64,000 nt of DNA from Brachybacterium sp. EE-P12 (GCF_003711805.1 NZ_QXCP01000001.1:110574-174573); one strand, 5' to 3'; positions 19,920-29,184 are shown, numbered from the stretch's first letter. Notes: generated by a model not told the origin, from the sequence alone. Translations and numbers: made by a program.

Positions 19920-20324
19920 TCAGCGAGCGCCGGCGAGCTCCTCGAGCACCTCGTCGAGGATCTCCGCCGTGTCGCGGAGACGGGCGATCCGTCCCTCGAG
20001 CTCGCGGCGATGGGTGCGCAGCGAGCTGATCCCGTCGGCCCCGCCGTCGGACCGACCCAGCAGCGGCGGCAGCAGGGGTGCGATCTCGGTGCTCGTCAAC
20101 CCGGCGGCGAAGAGTCGCTGGACGAGCAGCACCCGGTCCACCGCCTCGGGGTCGAAGCGGCGGTGACCGGCTCCGGTGCGATCCGGAGAGAGCAGGCCCT
20201 GCTCCTCGTAGTAGCGCAGGGACCGGGCGCTCACGCCGGTGCGCGCGGACAGCTCGCCGATGCCGAAGCGTGCGGGAGCCTCGGCGCGCGCAGCAGGGTT
20301 CACACGGGTGTCAAGAGCGGTCAT
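19920..20324 (-). CDS. MerR family regulator
   Basis: This is a 134-residue MerR protein. FGIGELSARTGVSARSLRYYEEQGLLSPDRTGAGHRRF is the winged-helix DNA-binding part, and RVLLVQRLFAAGLTSTEIAPLLPPLLG is the hinge helix. A C-terminal coiled coil (LRTHRRELEGRIARLRDTAEILDEVLEEL) makes the dimer. No cysteines are present, so it is not a thiol, iron-sulfur or metal sensor of the SoxR/CueR kind; a small-molecule or oxidoreductase-linked role is possible. The exact start is uncertain because homology begins about 20 residues in. It is divergent from the barstar gene. Confidence 0.85.
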   Translation of the reverse strand: MTALDTRVNPAARAEAPARFGIGELSARTGVSARSLRYYEEQGLLSPDRTGAGHRRFDPEAVDRVLLVQRLFAAGLTSTEIAPLLPPLLGRSDGGADGISSLRTHRRELEGRIARLRDTAEILDEVLEELAGAR

Positions 20325-20471
20325 GGCGTCACCGTACGGGTCGCATCGGCTCGGATCGTGCAGGTCAGGGGTGTGTCGTCGTGAATGACATCGATGTGAT
20401 GCCTCACGGGCGTCGCCACGGCGAGCTGCGGGATATCGGCCCCGGGACGGCTGTCGGGGGAGACTGTGCTC

Positions 20472-20858
20472 ATGCTGACCCTCCGGATCGACGGCCGCCG
20501 CGTCCACGACATCCCCTCCTTCTACGACGAGATCAATCGTGTGTTCATGACGGGGGTCGACTGGCAGCTGGGACCGAGCCTCGATGCGCTGGACGACATG
20601 CTTCGCGGCGGCTACGGCGCGCTGCACGGCGTCGACGGGGCGCGCGTGCTCTGGGAGGAGCATGCTCTCGCCGCTGAGGCGCTCGGCGTCGGGACCACGC
20701 GGGAGCAGCTGCTGGCGAAGCTCGAGGACCCCCGGTTCGACACTGCCGCGGCGCGGCGGAAGCTGGAGCGTCTGGAGGCCGACGGCGGGCCGACGTACTT
20801 CGAGACCGTGCTCGAGGTGTTCGCCGACCATCCTGCGATCGATCTCGTGCTGGCCTGA
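20472..20858 (+). CDS. Barstar family (barnase-type RNase inhibitor) protein
   Basis: This 128-residue protein opens LTLRIDGRRVHDIPSFYDEINRVFMTGVDWQLGPSLDALDDMLRGG, the barstar fold. The helix following 'S..d..l' is the one that plugs the barnase active site in the characterised pair. The C-terminal part is longer than in Bacillus barstar and contains WEEHALAAEALGV. ATG 20472 was preferred to the GTG two codons earlier. No barnase-like secreted ribonuclease is found nearby, so this is either an orphan immunity protein or one with a different partner. Confidence 0.82.
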   Translation: MLTLRIDGRRVHDIPSFYDEINRVFMTGVDWQLGPSLDALDDMLRGGYGALHGVDGARVLWEEHALAAEALGVGTTREQLLAKLEDPRFDTAAARRKLERLEADGGPTYFETVLEVFADHPAIDLVLA

Positions 20859-20952
20859 GGGCCGGGGAGTCGTCGGTCGGTCGCGTCCGATGTGCCTCAC
20901 GGGAGGGGCGGACGGAACAGGCCGGGTCGAGAGGAGGGGAGCGGAGCTCTGG

Positions 20953-22803
20953 TCAACGCCGACGGCGCTCGGAGGTGCCCGGGGACTCAGGCGGCCGCGG
21001 CGTCACGGGGTCGGAGCCGCTGGTGCGGACGTCCCCGAGGACGTGCAGGTCGTCGCCCCGGCTGCGTGGCGGGATGATGGTCGCCGGCACGGGGAGGTCG
21101 GTGATCCGCAGCCGCAGGCGGTCGAAGGCCCGGTAGATGGTCGAGTGGCTGTCGCTCCGCGGGCCCTGCCCGGTCGCGGGTGGCGGATCTGCTGAGGCCG
21201 GCACGACCAGCGGGGTCGAGGGGCGCCCTCCCGGCGATCCGAGAGGTGGTGCGGGCCGTGATCCCGCCGGGTCCCCCGCGAACGCCGCCTCCGCTGACCT
21301 GTCACCCTGCGGCGGGACGGAGGTCTCCGGTGGCGCCTGCTGGTGGCGGAGGCTGCGCAGGTAGGTGCCGACCGGGTCGAGGTTGACGCCGCCCCGGTGG
21401 GCCTTCTGGCCGTAGCGGGTGGTCCATTCGACGGTGCGGCGCTTCCCACTCCCGTCGCGGACCACCCGGACCGTCTCCCCGGAGCTCTCCTTCTGGTTGT
21501 CCCCTCCGCACAGCCCGTTCCCGTTGTCGAGACTCGTCGGCCCGCCCTGAGACCACGGCACGATGTGGTCCATCTGCCGGATCGGCGCGTCGCAGTACGG
21601 TGCCCGACAGGTCTGGTGGGCGAGCATGAGGAAGCGCTTCAGCGAGGCGGGGAACGCCCGGGAACGGGCCTCGACCGCCACGAGATCGCCGTCGTCGAGG
21701 TCGGCGTAGAGCTGCCGGATCGTCAGCGCGAGATCGGTGTCCTCCTCGCCCTGCTGCACGGCCTGGAGCATCGCCTCGCGCACATGGTCGTAGGGCACGG
21801 TCCCGAATCCCTCGATCGTGGCCGCATCGGCATGGGCGGGGGCCAGCAGGGAGCGGTCGGTGATCACGATCCCGATGTCCAGGGTGGTCGGATCGATGCC
21901 GTCCCCGCGTCCCACCAGCGCATCGGCGAAGAGATCGGCCATGATCTGCTGATGACCGCGACGGTCGCCCCGCGCGCGGGCGCCCTCGGCTGCGACGGAC
22001 AGTCCCTTCCGGATCCGTGCCGCATCGATCCCCGGGATCAGCGCCCTGACGGTCGCCATGCCGTGATCGCCGCGGGTGATCGTGACGTGCCGGTCCTGCG
22101 TCGCCCGCCGGTGCCGCTCCGCAGCACCCTCGGGATCCAGCGCGTGCAGGATCCGCTCCACATGATCGGCGATCTCCCCGGTGCCGCAGTCCTTCAGGGC
22201 GGGCAGCTGAGCGGTCAGCATCTCGTCCACCAGCGCGCGCAGCTCCGGAGGGACCGGCCCCATCATCGAGCCGACCTTGTGCACCGAGCGGGGGCGCAGC
22301 GTCCCCTCAGCCAGCGCGGTGAGCATGCCCGGCATGCTCCGGACCAGCCGGCGGCACGTCGCCAGGCTGCGACCGGCCACCGAACGCGACTCCTTGAGCG
22401 CCCTCGACGCCTCGGAGCGGGCGACGTGCGCCGCCTGCCGCGGCGTCTCCTCGCGCCGCAGGCAGTCCTCCTTCACCGCCGCCTCCAGGTGCACGAGCGC
22501 ACGGGCCCGCACGGACTCCAGCGCCTCCTCGATCCCGACGATCCCGGACAGCAGCGCCGTCGTCTCCTCCGCGGACAGCCCGCCCAGCGACCGCGAGCCC
22601 GACGCGCCGAGATCGGCCAGGACCGAGCGCACCGCGACGAGGTCCACATCGCCGATGACCAGCTGCTCGCCCTCCACGCGGACCAGCACATCATTCCCCG
22701 TGCGACCGGCGGTCGACGCCGCTCCGTCCGACGCGCCGTGCACCGCGGGGCGGCCGTCGTCGGCCCGCCCGTTGTGCTCGCGTCGCTGCGGATCCTGTGC
22801 CAT
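20953..22803 (-). CDS. DUF222/HNH endonuclease (13E12 repeat family)
   Basis: This 616-residue protein has an N-terminal alpha-helical DUF222 region (about residues 60-370). An HNH nuclease motif follows: CRAPYCDAPIRQMDHIVPWSQGGPTSLDNGNGLC, with metal-binding DH and the second His position replaced in the usual N..N..LC form. The C-terminus is disordered and Pro/Ser-rich. These proteins occur in many copies in actinobacterial genomes (REP13E12 in M. tuberculosis) and are often involved in phage integration sites or mobile sequences, but their cellular role is unsettled. ATG 22801-22803 was chosen; the frame extends further but into the DnaA-box region, which has non-coding composition. Confidence 0.88.
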   Translation of the reverse strand: MAQDPQRREHNGRADDGRPAVHGASDGAASTAGRTGNDVLVRVEGEQLVIGDVDLVAVRSVLADLGASGSRSLGGLSAEETTALLSGIVGIEEALESVRARALVHLEAAVKEDCLRREETPRQAAHVARSEASRALKESRSVAGRSLATCRRLVRSMPGMLTALAEGTLRPRSVHKVGSMMGPVPPELRALVDEMLTAQLPALKDCGTGEIADHVERILHALDPEGAAERHRRATQDRHVTITRGDHGMATVRALIPGIDAARIRKGLSVAAEGARARGDRRGHQQIMADLFADALVGRGDGIDPTTLDIGIVITDRSLLAPAHADAATIEGFGTVPYDHVREAMLQAVQQGEEDTDLALTIRQLYADLDDGDLVAVEARSRAFPASLKRFLMLAHQTCRAPYCDAPIRQMDHIVPWSQGGPTSLDNGNGLCGGDNQKESSGETVRVVRDGSGKRRTVEWTTRYGQKAHRGGVNLDPVGTYLRSLRHQQAPPETSVPPQGDRSAEAAFAGDPAGSRPAPPLGSPGGRPSTPLVVPASADPPPATGQGPRSDSHSTIYRAFDRLRLRITDLPVPATIIPPRSRGDDLHVLGDVRTSGSDPVTPRPPESPGTSERRRR

Positions 22804-22831
22804 GCGCTCAGTATCGCACTGATGCACGATA

Positions 22832-22899
22832 TGTGGAAGAGGGCTGTGGACAGTGTGCACGGAAGGCGTCGCGATGTGGATAACTGTGCTGTGTGGAGG
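22832..22899. promoter_or_regulatory. Cluster of DnaA-box-like sites upstream of the HNH gene
   Basis: Four same-direction copies of TGTGGA lie within 68 bp: TGTGGAAGA (22832), TGTGGACAG (22845), TGTGGATAA (22875) and TGTGGAGGG (22891). TGTGGATAA is a perfect complement of the classical DnaA box TTATCCACA, and TGTGGACAG has one mismatch to the actinobacterial form. The region is less GC-rich than its surroundings. It covers the promoter region of the HNH gene (start at 22803). The remaining bases to 23093 hold no gene that I can support. Confidence 0.5.
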
Positions 22900-23093
22900 G
22901 AAGGTCGGTGCGAAGCGGCACGTTGTAGGCACTCCCGTGAGTCTGAGGGAATACACGCGGAGAAATCATCGGTGTGACATTGGAGGAATCGCCACGAACT
23001 CTACTTCGGAAATAGATCGATGGACCGCTTGCAGAGTCGAACAGATATACGAACCAAGCATCATCATTGCTGGCGACGGCAGTGTCGCCGGCC

Positions 23094-23375
23094 TCAGACC
23101 GTGACGTGCGTGGCGATGGAGGAGACGATCACGAGGAACAGGGCGATGCCGCCGAGGATGGCACCCGCGTAGGCGGCCGCCGCGCGGTGCTCGAGCCCCC
23201 GGTCGTGTCGGCTGACACCGAGATACCCCAGCACCACGGCGGCCAGGCCTGGCGGCACCGCGAGCACGTCGCCGATCACCGGGATCAGGGCGCAGAGCAG
23301 CGCGATCAGTCCGAGGGCGAGGGAGAGGTCGCCGGGGGAGCGCCGCCCGCGTCGGGGCGGACGGGCGTCGTCCAT
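23094..23375 (-). CDS. Small membrane protein of the DUF4190 type
   Basis: This 93-residue protein has a short basic cytoplasmic N-terminus ([14 protein letters not shown]). Two membrane helices follow, LALGLIALLCALIPVIGDVLAVPPGLAAVVLGYLGV and AAAAYAGAILGGIALFLVIVSSIATHV, the usual DUF4190 layout with the first helix broken by 'P-I-G'. Its function is unknown. It lies 26 bp after the hydrolase gene on the same strand. Confidence 0.75.
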   Translation of the reverse strand: MDDARPPRRGRRSPGDLSLALGLIALLCALIPVIGDVLAVPPGLAAVVLGYLGVSRHDRGLEHRAAAAYAGAILGGIALFLVIVSSIATHVTV

Positions 23376-23401
23376 GCAGGCATCGTAGAGGGAGACCTCG
23401 G

Positions 23402-24211
23402 TCAGACCGGGAGCAGTCTCGGGTCGACCTCGCCGCGCAGCCACGCCAGCAGCGCCGCGTTGAACAGGTCCACGTCCTCGATGCTCCAGATGTGGTGCAT
23501 CCCCGGCGCCACTCGGAGCTCGGCCTGCGGGGCGGCCGCGCCCAGCAGTTCGAGGGAGCGGTGGATCGGCGCCGGGTCGTGCTCCGCCGCGATCGCGAGG
23601 ATCCTCCCCGACCCGTAGCCGAAGCCCTGCGGCACCCCGCCACCGAACACCTCCCGCGTCAGCGCGGCCATGTTCTCGCGGCGCAGGGTCAGGCCGTGGG
23701 CGACGAAAAGCCTCCGCCCCTCCTCGTCGAGCCCGTACATCCTGGCCTGTGCCCGCCAGAACCAGCGGGCGTCCCACAGCGCCAGCTGCAGGCGGGCGAG
23801 TGCACGGGTCCGTCGGCTCACCGGGGCGAGGATCGCCCCGGTCGCGAAGGTCGAGAGCACGGCGTCGGGGTGCCGGGCGAGCACGCGCAGCGCTGTGATC
23901 GCGCCGAGCGAGAGGCCGACGAGGTGGAACCGCCCGGTGACCCCGAGCCGACGCACCCTCGCGACCACGTCGTCGGCCGCCGCTTCCAGGCCCGGCCACG
24001 GTTCCGCGGCGCGGCGCCCGAAGCCGGGCAGATCCAGGGTGAGCGCGGCCCGGTCGCGGAGCACGTCGAGCTGCTCCTGCCACATCCAGCCCGCGGCGGT
24101 GCCGCCGTGGAGGAGCACCACCGGGTCCGAGGCCGGCGCGACGGCCGCCGGGTGCAGCTCGCGGTGCTCGGTCGTGTCGGCATGCTCCGTCGTGTCGCCG
24201 TGTTCGGTCAT
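23402..24211 (-). CDS. Alpha/beta-fold hydrolase
   Basis: This is a 269-residue alpha/beta hydrolase. The oxyanion-hole motif is VVLLHGGTAAGWMW, the nucleophile elbow is HLVGLSLGAITAL, the acid is probably in AAEHDPAPI, and the histidine is in APGMHHIWSIED. A cap region rich in Trp/Arg lies between strands 6 and 7. The N-terminus carries a short tandem repeat, TEHxDTTEHxDTTEH. The start ATG overlaps the stop of the padR gene (ATGA), so the two are translationally coupled. The substrate is unknown; hydrolysis of a compound sensed by the PadR regulator would fit. Confidence 0.87.
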   Translation of the reverse strand: MTEHGDTTEHADTTEHRELHPAAVAPASDPVVLLHGGTAAGWMWQEQLDVLRDRAALTLDLPGFGRRAAEPWPGLEAAADDVVARVRRLGVTGRFHLVGLSLGAITALRVLARHPDAVLSTFATGAILAPVSRRTRALARLQLALWDARWFWRAQARMYGLDEEGRRLFVAHGLTLRRENMAALTREVFGGGVPQGFGYGSGRILAIAAEHDPAPIHRSLELLGAAAPQAELRVAPGMHHIWSIEDVDLFNAALLAWLRGEVDPRLLPV

Positions 24212-24750
24212 GTCAGAGCCCTCTCCGTATCGTCGAGCCAGGTCAGCTCGGTGCGAGCGTGTGCGATCCCGTGCTCGAGCGTGGCGAGGCGAAGCGTGCC
24301 GGCCCGGTCGCCCGTGGCGCGGCCGTCTGCGGCCTCTGCGAGCACCTCCGGTCGCAGTCGCTCGTACTCGGCCAGCTGCTCCGTCACCGTCGCACGGCGC
24401 TCGGCCAGCAGTGCGTCGAGCTGGTCGTCGTCGAGCTCGCCGGCGAAGAAGAGGCGGGCGAGGAACGGATGCCGCACGGTGCGGTGCTCCGGCGGCGAGA
24501 CCAGCCACTCGGACAGCGCCGCGCGTCCCGCCTCGGTGATGTGGTGCTCCTGGCGGTCCGGCGCCCCGCGTCCCGGCACGGTCTCGACCTCGGCGAGGCC
24601 GCCGGCGACGAGTGTCGCGAGCGTGCGATAGATCTGTGCCTTGTCTGCCCACCAGAAGTGCCGCACCGACGAGTCGAAGTGCCGCTTGAGGTCGTAGCCC
24701 GTCATCGGGGCGAGGGCGAGGAGGCCGAGGATGATCCGCGCGAGAGCCAT
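24208..24750 (-). CDS. PadR family transcriptional regulator
   Basis: This 180-residue PadR protein starts at ATG 24750 (MALARIILGLLAL); the frame extends upstream into the intergenic spacer. The winged helix is GYDLKRHFDSSVRHFWWADKAQIYRTLATLVAGGLAEVE, followed by the C-terminal helical domain (PADR_C type) for dimerisation. The spacer upstream (24751-24776) contains an imperfect dyad beginning ACCT and ending AGGT with CTAG words in both halves, which may be its operator. It lies 32 bp after the uvrA-like gene and overlaps the hydrolase gene. PadR proteins often control drug efflux or detoxification. Confidence 0.88.
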   Translation of the reverse strand: MALARIILGLLALAPMTGYDLKRHFDSSVRHFWWADKAQIYRTLATLVAGGLAEVETVPGRGAPDRQEHHITEAGRAALSEWLVSPPEHRTVRHPFLARLFFAGELDDDQLDALLAERRATVTEQLAEYERLRPEVLAEAADGRATGDRAGTLRLATLEHGIAHARTELTWLDDTERALT

Positions 24751-24782
24751 ACCTCTAGTAGACCCTGCATCTAGGTGTGATG

Positions 24783-27014
24783 TCAACTAGCTGCGAGGGC
24801 CTCCGCGGTCGCCGTCCCCGTGATCCCCGCGACCGGTCCCTCGTACAGGACCCGCCCGCCGTGGCGCCCGGGGCCCGGCCCCAGGTCGATGAGGTGGTCG
24901 GCGCGCCGGACCACCTCGAGGGCATGCTCGATGACCACCACGGTGTGCCCCGCCCCGAGCAGCCGGTCGAGCACTCCCATGAGGGTGTCCGCGTCCTCGA
25001 GGTGCAGCCCCGTCGTCGGCTCGTCCAGCACGTACAGGCTCCCGGGCGCCGCGGAGCGCAGCTCGCGGGCGATCTTCACCCGCTGGCTCTCCCCACCCGA
25101 GAGCGTCGACAGCGCCTGGCCGAGCCGGAGGTATCCGAGCCCCACCGCCTCGAGCCCCGCCAGCTCCTTGCGCACCGCGGCCGACGGCAGGCGCTCCACG
25201 GCCTCGCCGATGGTCAGGGCCTCGACGTCGGCGATGCTGAGCCCGTCCAGCCTCATCTCGAGCACCTCGGGCGCGAAGCCCGTGCCTGCGCAGGACTCGC
25301 ACTCCGTCTCCTGGCCGTCCATGAACGCGAGATCCGTGCGGAGCACGCCGAGACCCTCGCAGGCCGGGCAGCCGCCGCGCGAGTTCGCGCTGAACATCCC
25401 CGCCTCCACGCCATGTCGCGAGGCGAACAGCCTGCGGATCGGGGCGGCGATGCCGGTGTAGGTGATCGGGGTGGAGCGCCGGTTGCCGGCCACGGGACGC
25501 TGGTCGACGACCACCGCCTCGTGCTGCGCGACCAGCTCCGCGGCGAGGCTCGACTTCCCGGAGCCCGCCACCCCGGTGAGCACGGTGAGCACACCGAGCG
25601 GGATGTCGACATCGAGGTCCTGCAGGGTGTTCCGGCTCGCTCCGCGCACCGGCAGGCTGCCGCGCGGGGTGCGGGGAGTGCGGTCGAGGGGCCGGTGCCG
25701 TCGCAGCGCACGCCCGGTCGCGGTGTCGGCGTCGGCCAAGGAGCCCGGCGTGCCCTGGAAGACCAGGCGTCCGCCCTCGGCGCCGGCGCCGGGACCGATC
25801 TCGAGCACGTGATCGGCCGCGGCGATCACGGCGGGGTCGTGCTCGACCACCAGCACCGAGTTGCCCTTGTCGCGCAGCTCCTCGAGCAGGTGCAGCATCG
25901 CGCCGACGTCCTGGGGGTGCAGCCCGATCGTCGGCTCGTCGATCACGTACAGCATCTGCACGAGGCTCGAGCCGAGGTGCTTGACGGTCTTCAGCCGCTG
26001 CGACTCCCCGCCCGAGAGCGAGGTCGTCGCGCGCGCCAGCTGCAGATAGCCGAGCCCGATGTCGCACATCGCCCGCAGCCGGCGCACCAGCGCGTCGCGC
26101 ACGGGCGCCACCGCCGGCTCGTGGATCCCGGCGATCACCCGGGCCAGCTCGGTGATCTCCAATCGCGACATCTCGCCGATCGTGAGGCCGGCCAGGCGGG
26201 CGGTGCGGGCGGGGGCGGCCAGTCGATCGCCCTCGCACTCCGGGCAGGGGGAGGAGCGGGTGAACTCGCGGATGGCGGCGGCCTTGCGTTCGGAGAGCTC
26301 GTCCGAGGTGTGCAGGAAGATGCGCTCGAAGCGGTCGACGACCCCCTCGTAGTCGGCGGACGGGCGGACGCCCAGGCGCGCCGCGGCCTCCCCGCCGTGC
26401 AGCAGCGCCCGCCGCTCGTCCTCGCTCCACTCCCGCAGCGGGGTATCGGGGTCGAAGCTGCCGATGTCCGCGTACTGGCGATACCAGTAGCCGCCGTTGC
26501 CGAAGCCGGGCAGGCGGATCGCGCCGCCGGCGAGCGAGCGATCGAGGTCCAGGAAGCGATCCACCGCGCTGGTGACCACCTCGCCGAGGCCCGAGCAGGT
26601 GGGGCACATGCCGCCCGGCAGGTTGAAGGAGAAGCGCCCGGAGTCGCCCACCTGCGGGGTCGAGAGTCGGGAGAACAGCAGCCGCAGCGCGTTCCAGGCC
26701 TCGCTCGCCGTGCCCACTGTGGAGCGGGCCGAGCCGCCCAGGCGCTTCTGGTCGATGACGATCACGGGGGAGATGCCGTGGATCTCGTCGACCTCGGGCC
26801 GGGACCAGCGCGGCAGGCGGTTCCGTGTGAACGGGGGATAGGTCTCGTTCAGCTGGAAGCCGGCCTCCGCGGCGATCGTGTCGAACACCAGCGAGGACTT
26901 CCCGGACCCGGACAGCCCGGTCACGACCACCAGGCGGTCGCGGGGGATGTCGACGTCGAGAGCGCGGAGGTTGTGGGTGCGGGCGCCGCGGAGGCGGATC
27001 GTGGGAGTGCTCAT
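24783..27014 (-). CDS. UvrA-like ATPase of the drug-resistance type
   Basis: This 743-residue UvrA paralogue is shorter than true UvrA (about 950). It has both ABC ATPase modules: Walker [18 protein letters not shown] and [16 protein letters not shown], signatures [16 protein letters not shown] and [16 protein letters not shown], and Walker [16 protein letters not shown] and [15 protein letters not shown]. Zinc-finger cysteine pairs are visible (CPTC, CPEC, CPAC...CESC). The UvrB-binding region of genuine UvrA appears to be missing. Such proteins (DrrC of the daunorubicin producer, UvrA2) are linked to DNA-damaging drug resistance. The padR-hydrolase pair follows it and a WYL regulator is divergent, so a drug-response role is inferred. 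Confidence 0.92.
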   Translation of the reverse strand: MSTPTIRLRGARTHNLRALDVDIPRDRLVVVTGLSGSGKSSLVFDTIAAEAGFQLNETYPPFTRNRLPRWSRPEVDEIHGISPVIVIDQKRLGGSARSTVGTASEAWNALRLLFSRLSTPQVGDSGRFSFNLPGGMCPTCSGLGEVVTSAVDRFLDLDRSLAGGAIRLPGFGNGGYWYRQYADIGSFDPDTPLREWSEDERRALLHGGEAAARLGVRPSADYEGVVDRFERIFLHTSDELSERKAAAIREFTRSSPCPECEGDRLAAPARTARLAGLTIGEMSRLEITELARVIAGIHEPAVAPVRDALVRRLRAMCDIGLGYLQLARATTSLSGGESQRLKTVKHLGSSLVQMLYVIDEPTIGLHPQDVGAMLHLLEELRDKGNSVLVVEHDPAVIAAADHVLEIGPGAGAEGGRLVFQGTPGSLADADTATGRALRRHRPLDRTPRTPRGSLPVRGASRNTLQDLDVDIPLGVLTVLTGVAGSGKSSLAAELVAQHEAVVVDQRPVAGNRRSTPITYTGIAAPIRRLFASRHGVEAGMFSANSRGGCPACEGLGVLRTDLAFMDGQETECESCAGTGFAPEVLEMRLDGLSIADVEALTIGEAVERLPSAAVRKELAGLEAVGLGYLRLGQALSTLSGGESQRVKIARELRSAAPGSLYVLDEPTTGLHLEDADTLMGVLDRLLGAGHTVVVIEHALEVVRRADHLIDLGPGPGRHGGRVLYEGPVAGITGTATAEALAAS

Positions 27015-27064
27015 GGCGGCGACGGTAGCGAGGGATCCGGTCAGTTCCCGGCCGGATTCCCGGA

Positions 27065-27070
27065 TACGCT
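27065..27070 (+). promoter_or_regulatory. -10 element of a leaderless promoter for the WYL gene
   Basis: TACGCT ends six bases before the ATG at 27077, and no Shine-Dalgarno site is present. Confidence 0.45.
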
Positions 27071-27076
27071 CTCGCC

Positions 27077-28174
27077 ATGACGGAGACGACCGGGCGGGCG
27101 CTCGAGATGCTCGCCGTGCTGCAGACGGGGCGGGAGCTGACGGGGCCGGAGCTCGCCGCCCGCCTCGGGGTGAGCGAGCGGACCCTGCGTCGGGACGCGG
27201 AGCGTCTGCGCAGGCTCGGCTACGGGATCGAGTCCCGGCGCGGTCCCGGCGGCGGGTACCGGCTCACCGCCGGCTCCAGGATGCCGCCGCTGCTGCTCGA
27301 CGACGACGAGGCGGTCGCGATGCAGGTGGGACTCGCGATGGTGGCGGCGACGGGCGACCGTACGGCAGACGGATCGGACGACGGAGCAGCCGACGGAGCG
27401 GCCGACGGAGCGGCCGAGGTGCCGGGCGGCATCGCCGAGGCCGCGGAGCAGGCCCGCGCGAAGCTCGTCCAGCTCCTCCCGCCCCGGCTCCGACCCCGGG
27501 CCGGAGCCCTCCACGACGCGCTCGAGGTCGGGGTCCCGTCGGCCCCCGGCATCGGGGCCGACGACCTCTCCGCACTCGCCCAGGCGATCCACGACCACCG
27601 CACGGTGCGCATCGAGCACGTGCCCGCGGGACGGGAGCGCACTCGGCGGGAGGTCGAGCCGCACCGGCTCGTCCACCGCTACGCCCGCTGGTACCTGCTG
27701 GCCTGGGACCGTGCACGGGAGGATTGGCGGACCTTCCGCGTGGACCGCCTGCAGGCGATCGCTCCGACCGGGGCGCGCTTCACCCCGCGGACCGTGCCGG
27801 AGGGGGCGGGCGGCGAGCATCTGCGCGAGGGCGTGCGCCGGGGGCGACAGCGGGTGGAGCTCGAGGTGTCGGCCACGGCCGCGGAGATCGCCGATGCGCT
27901 GCCCTACGAGGAGCTCGAGCTCTCGCCGAGGGAGGGAGGACCCACGCGCGTGGTCGCCCATGTGCGCGATGTGGCCTGGGTGCCGCATCTGCTCGCGGTG
28001 CTGCCGGGCACGGCGCGGGTGCTCGAACCCGCTGAGGTGCGGGACGCGGTGCTCGCACAGGCGCGCGCCGTGCTCGCGGCGCACGGGGCCGACAGCACGC
28101 TCCGGCGTGATGAGCAGGCACGTCAAGGCGAACTGGGCTCGAGTTGCTCCGAGGACGACCAGGAGCCGGGATGA
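27077..28174 (+). CDS. YafY-type HTH/WYL domain regulator
   Basis: This is a 365-residue WYL regulator. An N-terminal HTH_11-type domain ([57 protein letters not shown]) is followed by a linker carrying a DNA-level tandem repeat encoding [11 protein letters not shown]. The WYL domain lies around [37 protein letters not shown]-like C-terminal part follows. WYL domains are thought to bind small ligands or nucleic acid and to respond to DNA damage. It is divergent from the UvrA-like gene with a 62-bp spacer, so it may control that gene. Confidence 0.9.
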   Translation: MTETTGRALEMLAVLQTGRELTGPELAARLGVSERTLRRDAERLRRLGYGIESRRGPGGGYRLTAGSRMPPLLLDDDEAVAMQVGLAMVAATGDRTADGSDDGAADGAADGAAEVPGGIAEAAEQARAKLVQLLPPRLRPRAGALHDALEVGVPSAPGIGADDLSALAQAIHDHRTVRIEHVPAGRERTRREVEPHRLVHRYARWYLLAWDRAREDWRTFRVDRLQAIAPTGARFTPRTVPEGAGGEHLREGVRRGRQRVELEVSATAAEIADALPYEELELSPREGGPTRVVAHVRDVAWVPHLLAVLPGTARVLEPAEVRDAVLAQARAVLAAHGADSTLRRDEQARQGELGSSCSEDDQEPG

Positions 28175-28295
28175 ATGCGCCACGACGAGAGGGAGGAGAG
28201 GGGCCGGGCCGCTGAGCTCCCTCCCCAGGTCACGATCGGATCTCGGCCTGCTGGGGAGTGGGGACGCTCCCGGGGTCCGGTGCTTCACTCCCGGA

Positions 28296-28844
28296 ATGCT
28301 CGACATCATCCGTGCCGATTTCAGCGATCCGACCCTGGTCGAGTTCTTGCGGGCACATCACCGCGACATGGAGCCGACGGCACCGCCCGAGAGCCGTCAT
28401 GCCCTCGACCTGGACGCGCTCCGTGACCCGGGGGTGCGCACATGGCAGGCGATCGACGGGATGATCACGGTCGGTACCGTCGCTCTCGCGGCGATCGCTG
28501 CGGGGCATGAGGAGCTCAAGTCGATGCGCACTGCGCCGGAGCGCCGCGGGCGGGGGATCGCCTCGGCGCTCCTGGATCGCGCCGTGGGCGACGCTCGGGC
28601 ACGGGGAGTCTCCCGCATCTCGCTGGAGACCGGCACGCATGACTTCTTCGCCCCGGCGCGGACGTTCTATCGTCGCGCGGGGTTCCGGGAGGCGGCGCCC
28701 TTCGGGCGCTACGAGCCCGATCCCCACAGCGTGTTCCTCACGCTGACCCTCGATCCGGTCCCCGGGCACGGGCCGACGCCGCGTGCCCCGCGACCTCAGT
28801 CCAGCGGGTTCTCCTGCGGAGGCAGCGCCGCGACCAGCGGGTGA
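28296..28844 (+). CDS. GNAT family N-acetyltransferase
   Basis: This 182-residue acetyltransferase begins MLDIIRADFSDPTLVEFLRAHHRDM. It has ELKSMRTAPERRGRGIASALLDRAV as the acetyl-CoA site and LETGTHDFFAPARTFYRRAGFREAAPFGRYEPDPHSVF at the end, the PITALRE/YafP-like arrangement. The substrate is unknown. The ATG at 28296 has no good ribosome site, and TTCACT six bases before it may be a -10. Its last 16 codons overlap the end of the convergent ferredoxin gene by 49 bp. Confidence 0.83.
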   Translation: MLDIIRADFSDPTLVEFLRAHHRDMEPTAPPESRHALDLDALRDPGVRTWQAIDGMITVGTVALAAIAAGHEELKSMRTAPERRGRGIASALLDRAVGDARARGVSRISLETGTHDFFAPARTFYRRAGFREAAPFGRYEPDPHSVFLTLTLDPVPGHGPTPRAPRPQSSGFSCGGSAATSG

Positions 28845-29125
28845 TCCTTCTCGATCACGCCCGTCTTCGCGGCGCCGCCCGGGGCGCCGAGCTCATCGAA
28901 GAACTCGACGTTGGCGTTGTAGTAGGCCGCCCACTCGTCGGGGGTGTCGTCCTCGTAGAAGATCGCCTCGACGGGGCAGACGGGTTCGCACGCCCCGCAG
29001 TCCACGCACTCGTCCGGTTGGATGTAGAGCATCCGGCTGCCCTCGTAGATGCAGTCGACGGGGCACTCGTCGACACAGGCGCGGTCCTTGACGTCCACGC
29101 AGGGCAGGGCGATCACGTAGGTCAT
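28796..29125 (-). CDS. fdxA: FdxA-type 7Fe ferredoxin
   Basis: This 109-residue ferredoxin opens MTYVIALPCVDVKDRACVDECPVDCIYEG and continues CVDCGACEPVCPVEAIFYEDDTPDEW. The cysteine pattern is that of 3Fe-4S plus 4Fe-4S ferredoxins of actinobacteria, followed by the usual acidic tail and NPLD end. GGGAGG lies before the ATG at 29125. The promoter has a SoxR box in a 19-bp spacer (29185-29215). As its gene is divergent from soxR, the ferredoxin may help reset SoxR or replace damaged electron carriers under redox stress; that is inference. Confidence 0.95.
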   Translation of the reverse strand: MTYVIALPCVDVKDRACVDECPVDCIYEGSRMLYIQPDECVDCGACEPVCPVEAIFYEDDTPDEWAAYYNANVEFFDELGAPGGAAKTGVIEKDHPLVAALPPQENPLD

Positions 29126-29184
29126 CGAGCGCGGTCCTCCCGGGGCGGTCTCCTCCGCGAGGCCTTCCCACGGAGTCGAGCACG

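Noticed and set aside
20953..22803. Active mobile element or intein-type homing nuclease
   Set aside because: The DUF222/HNH gene is free-standing, and no terminal inverted repeats, target duplications or integrase are seen around it.
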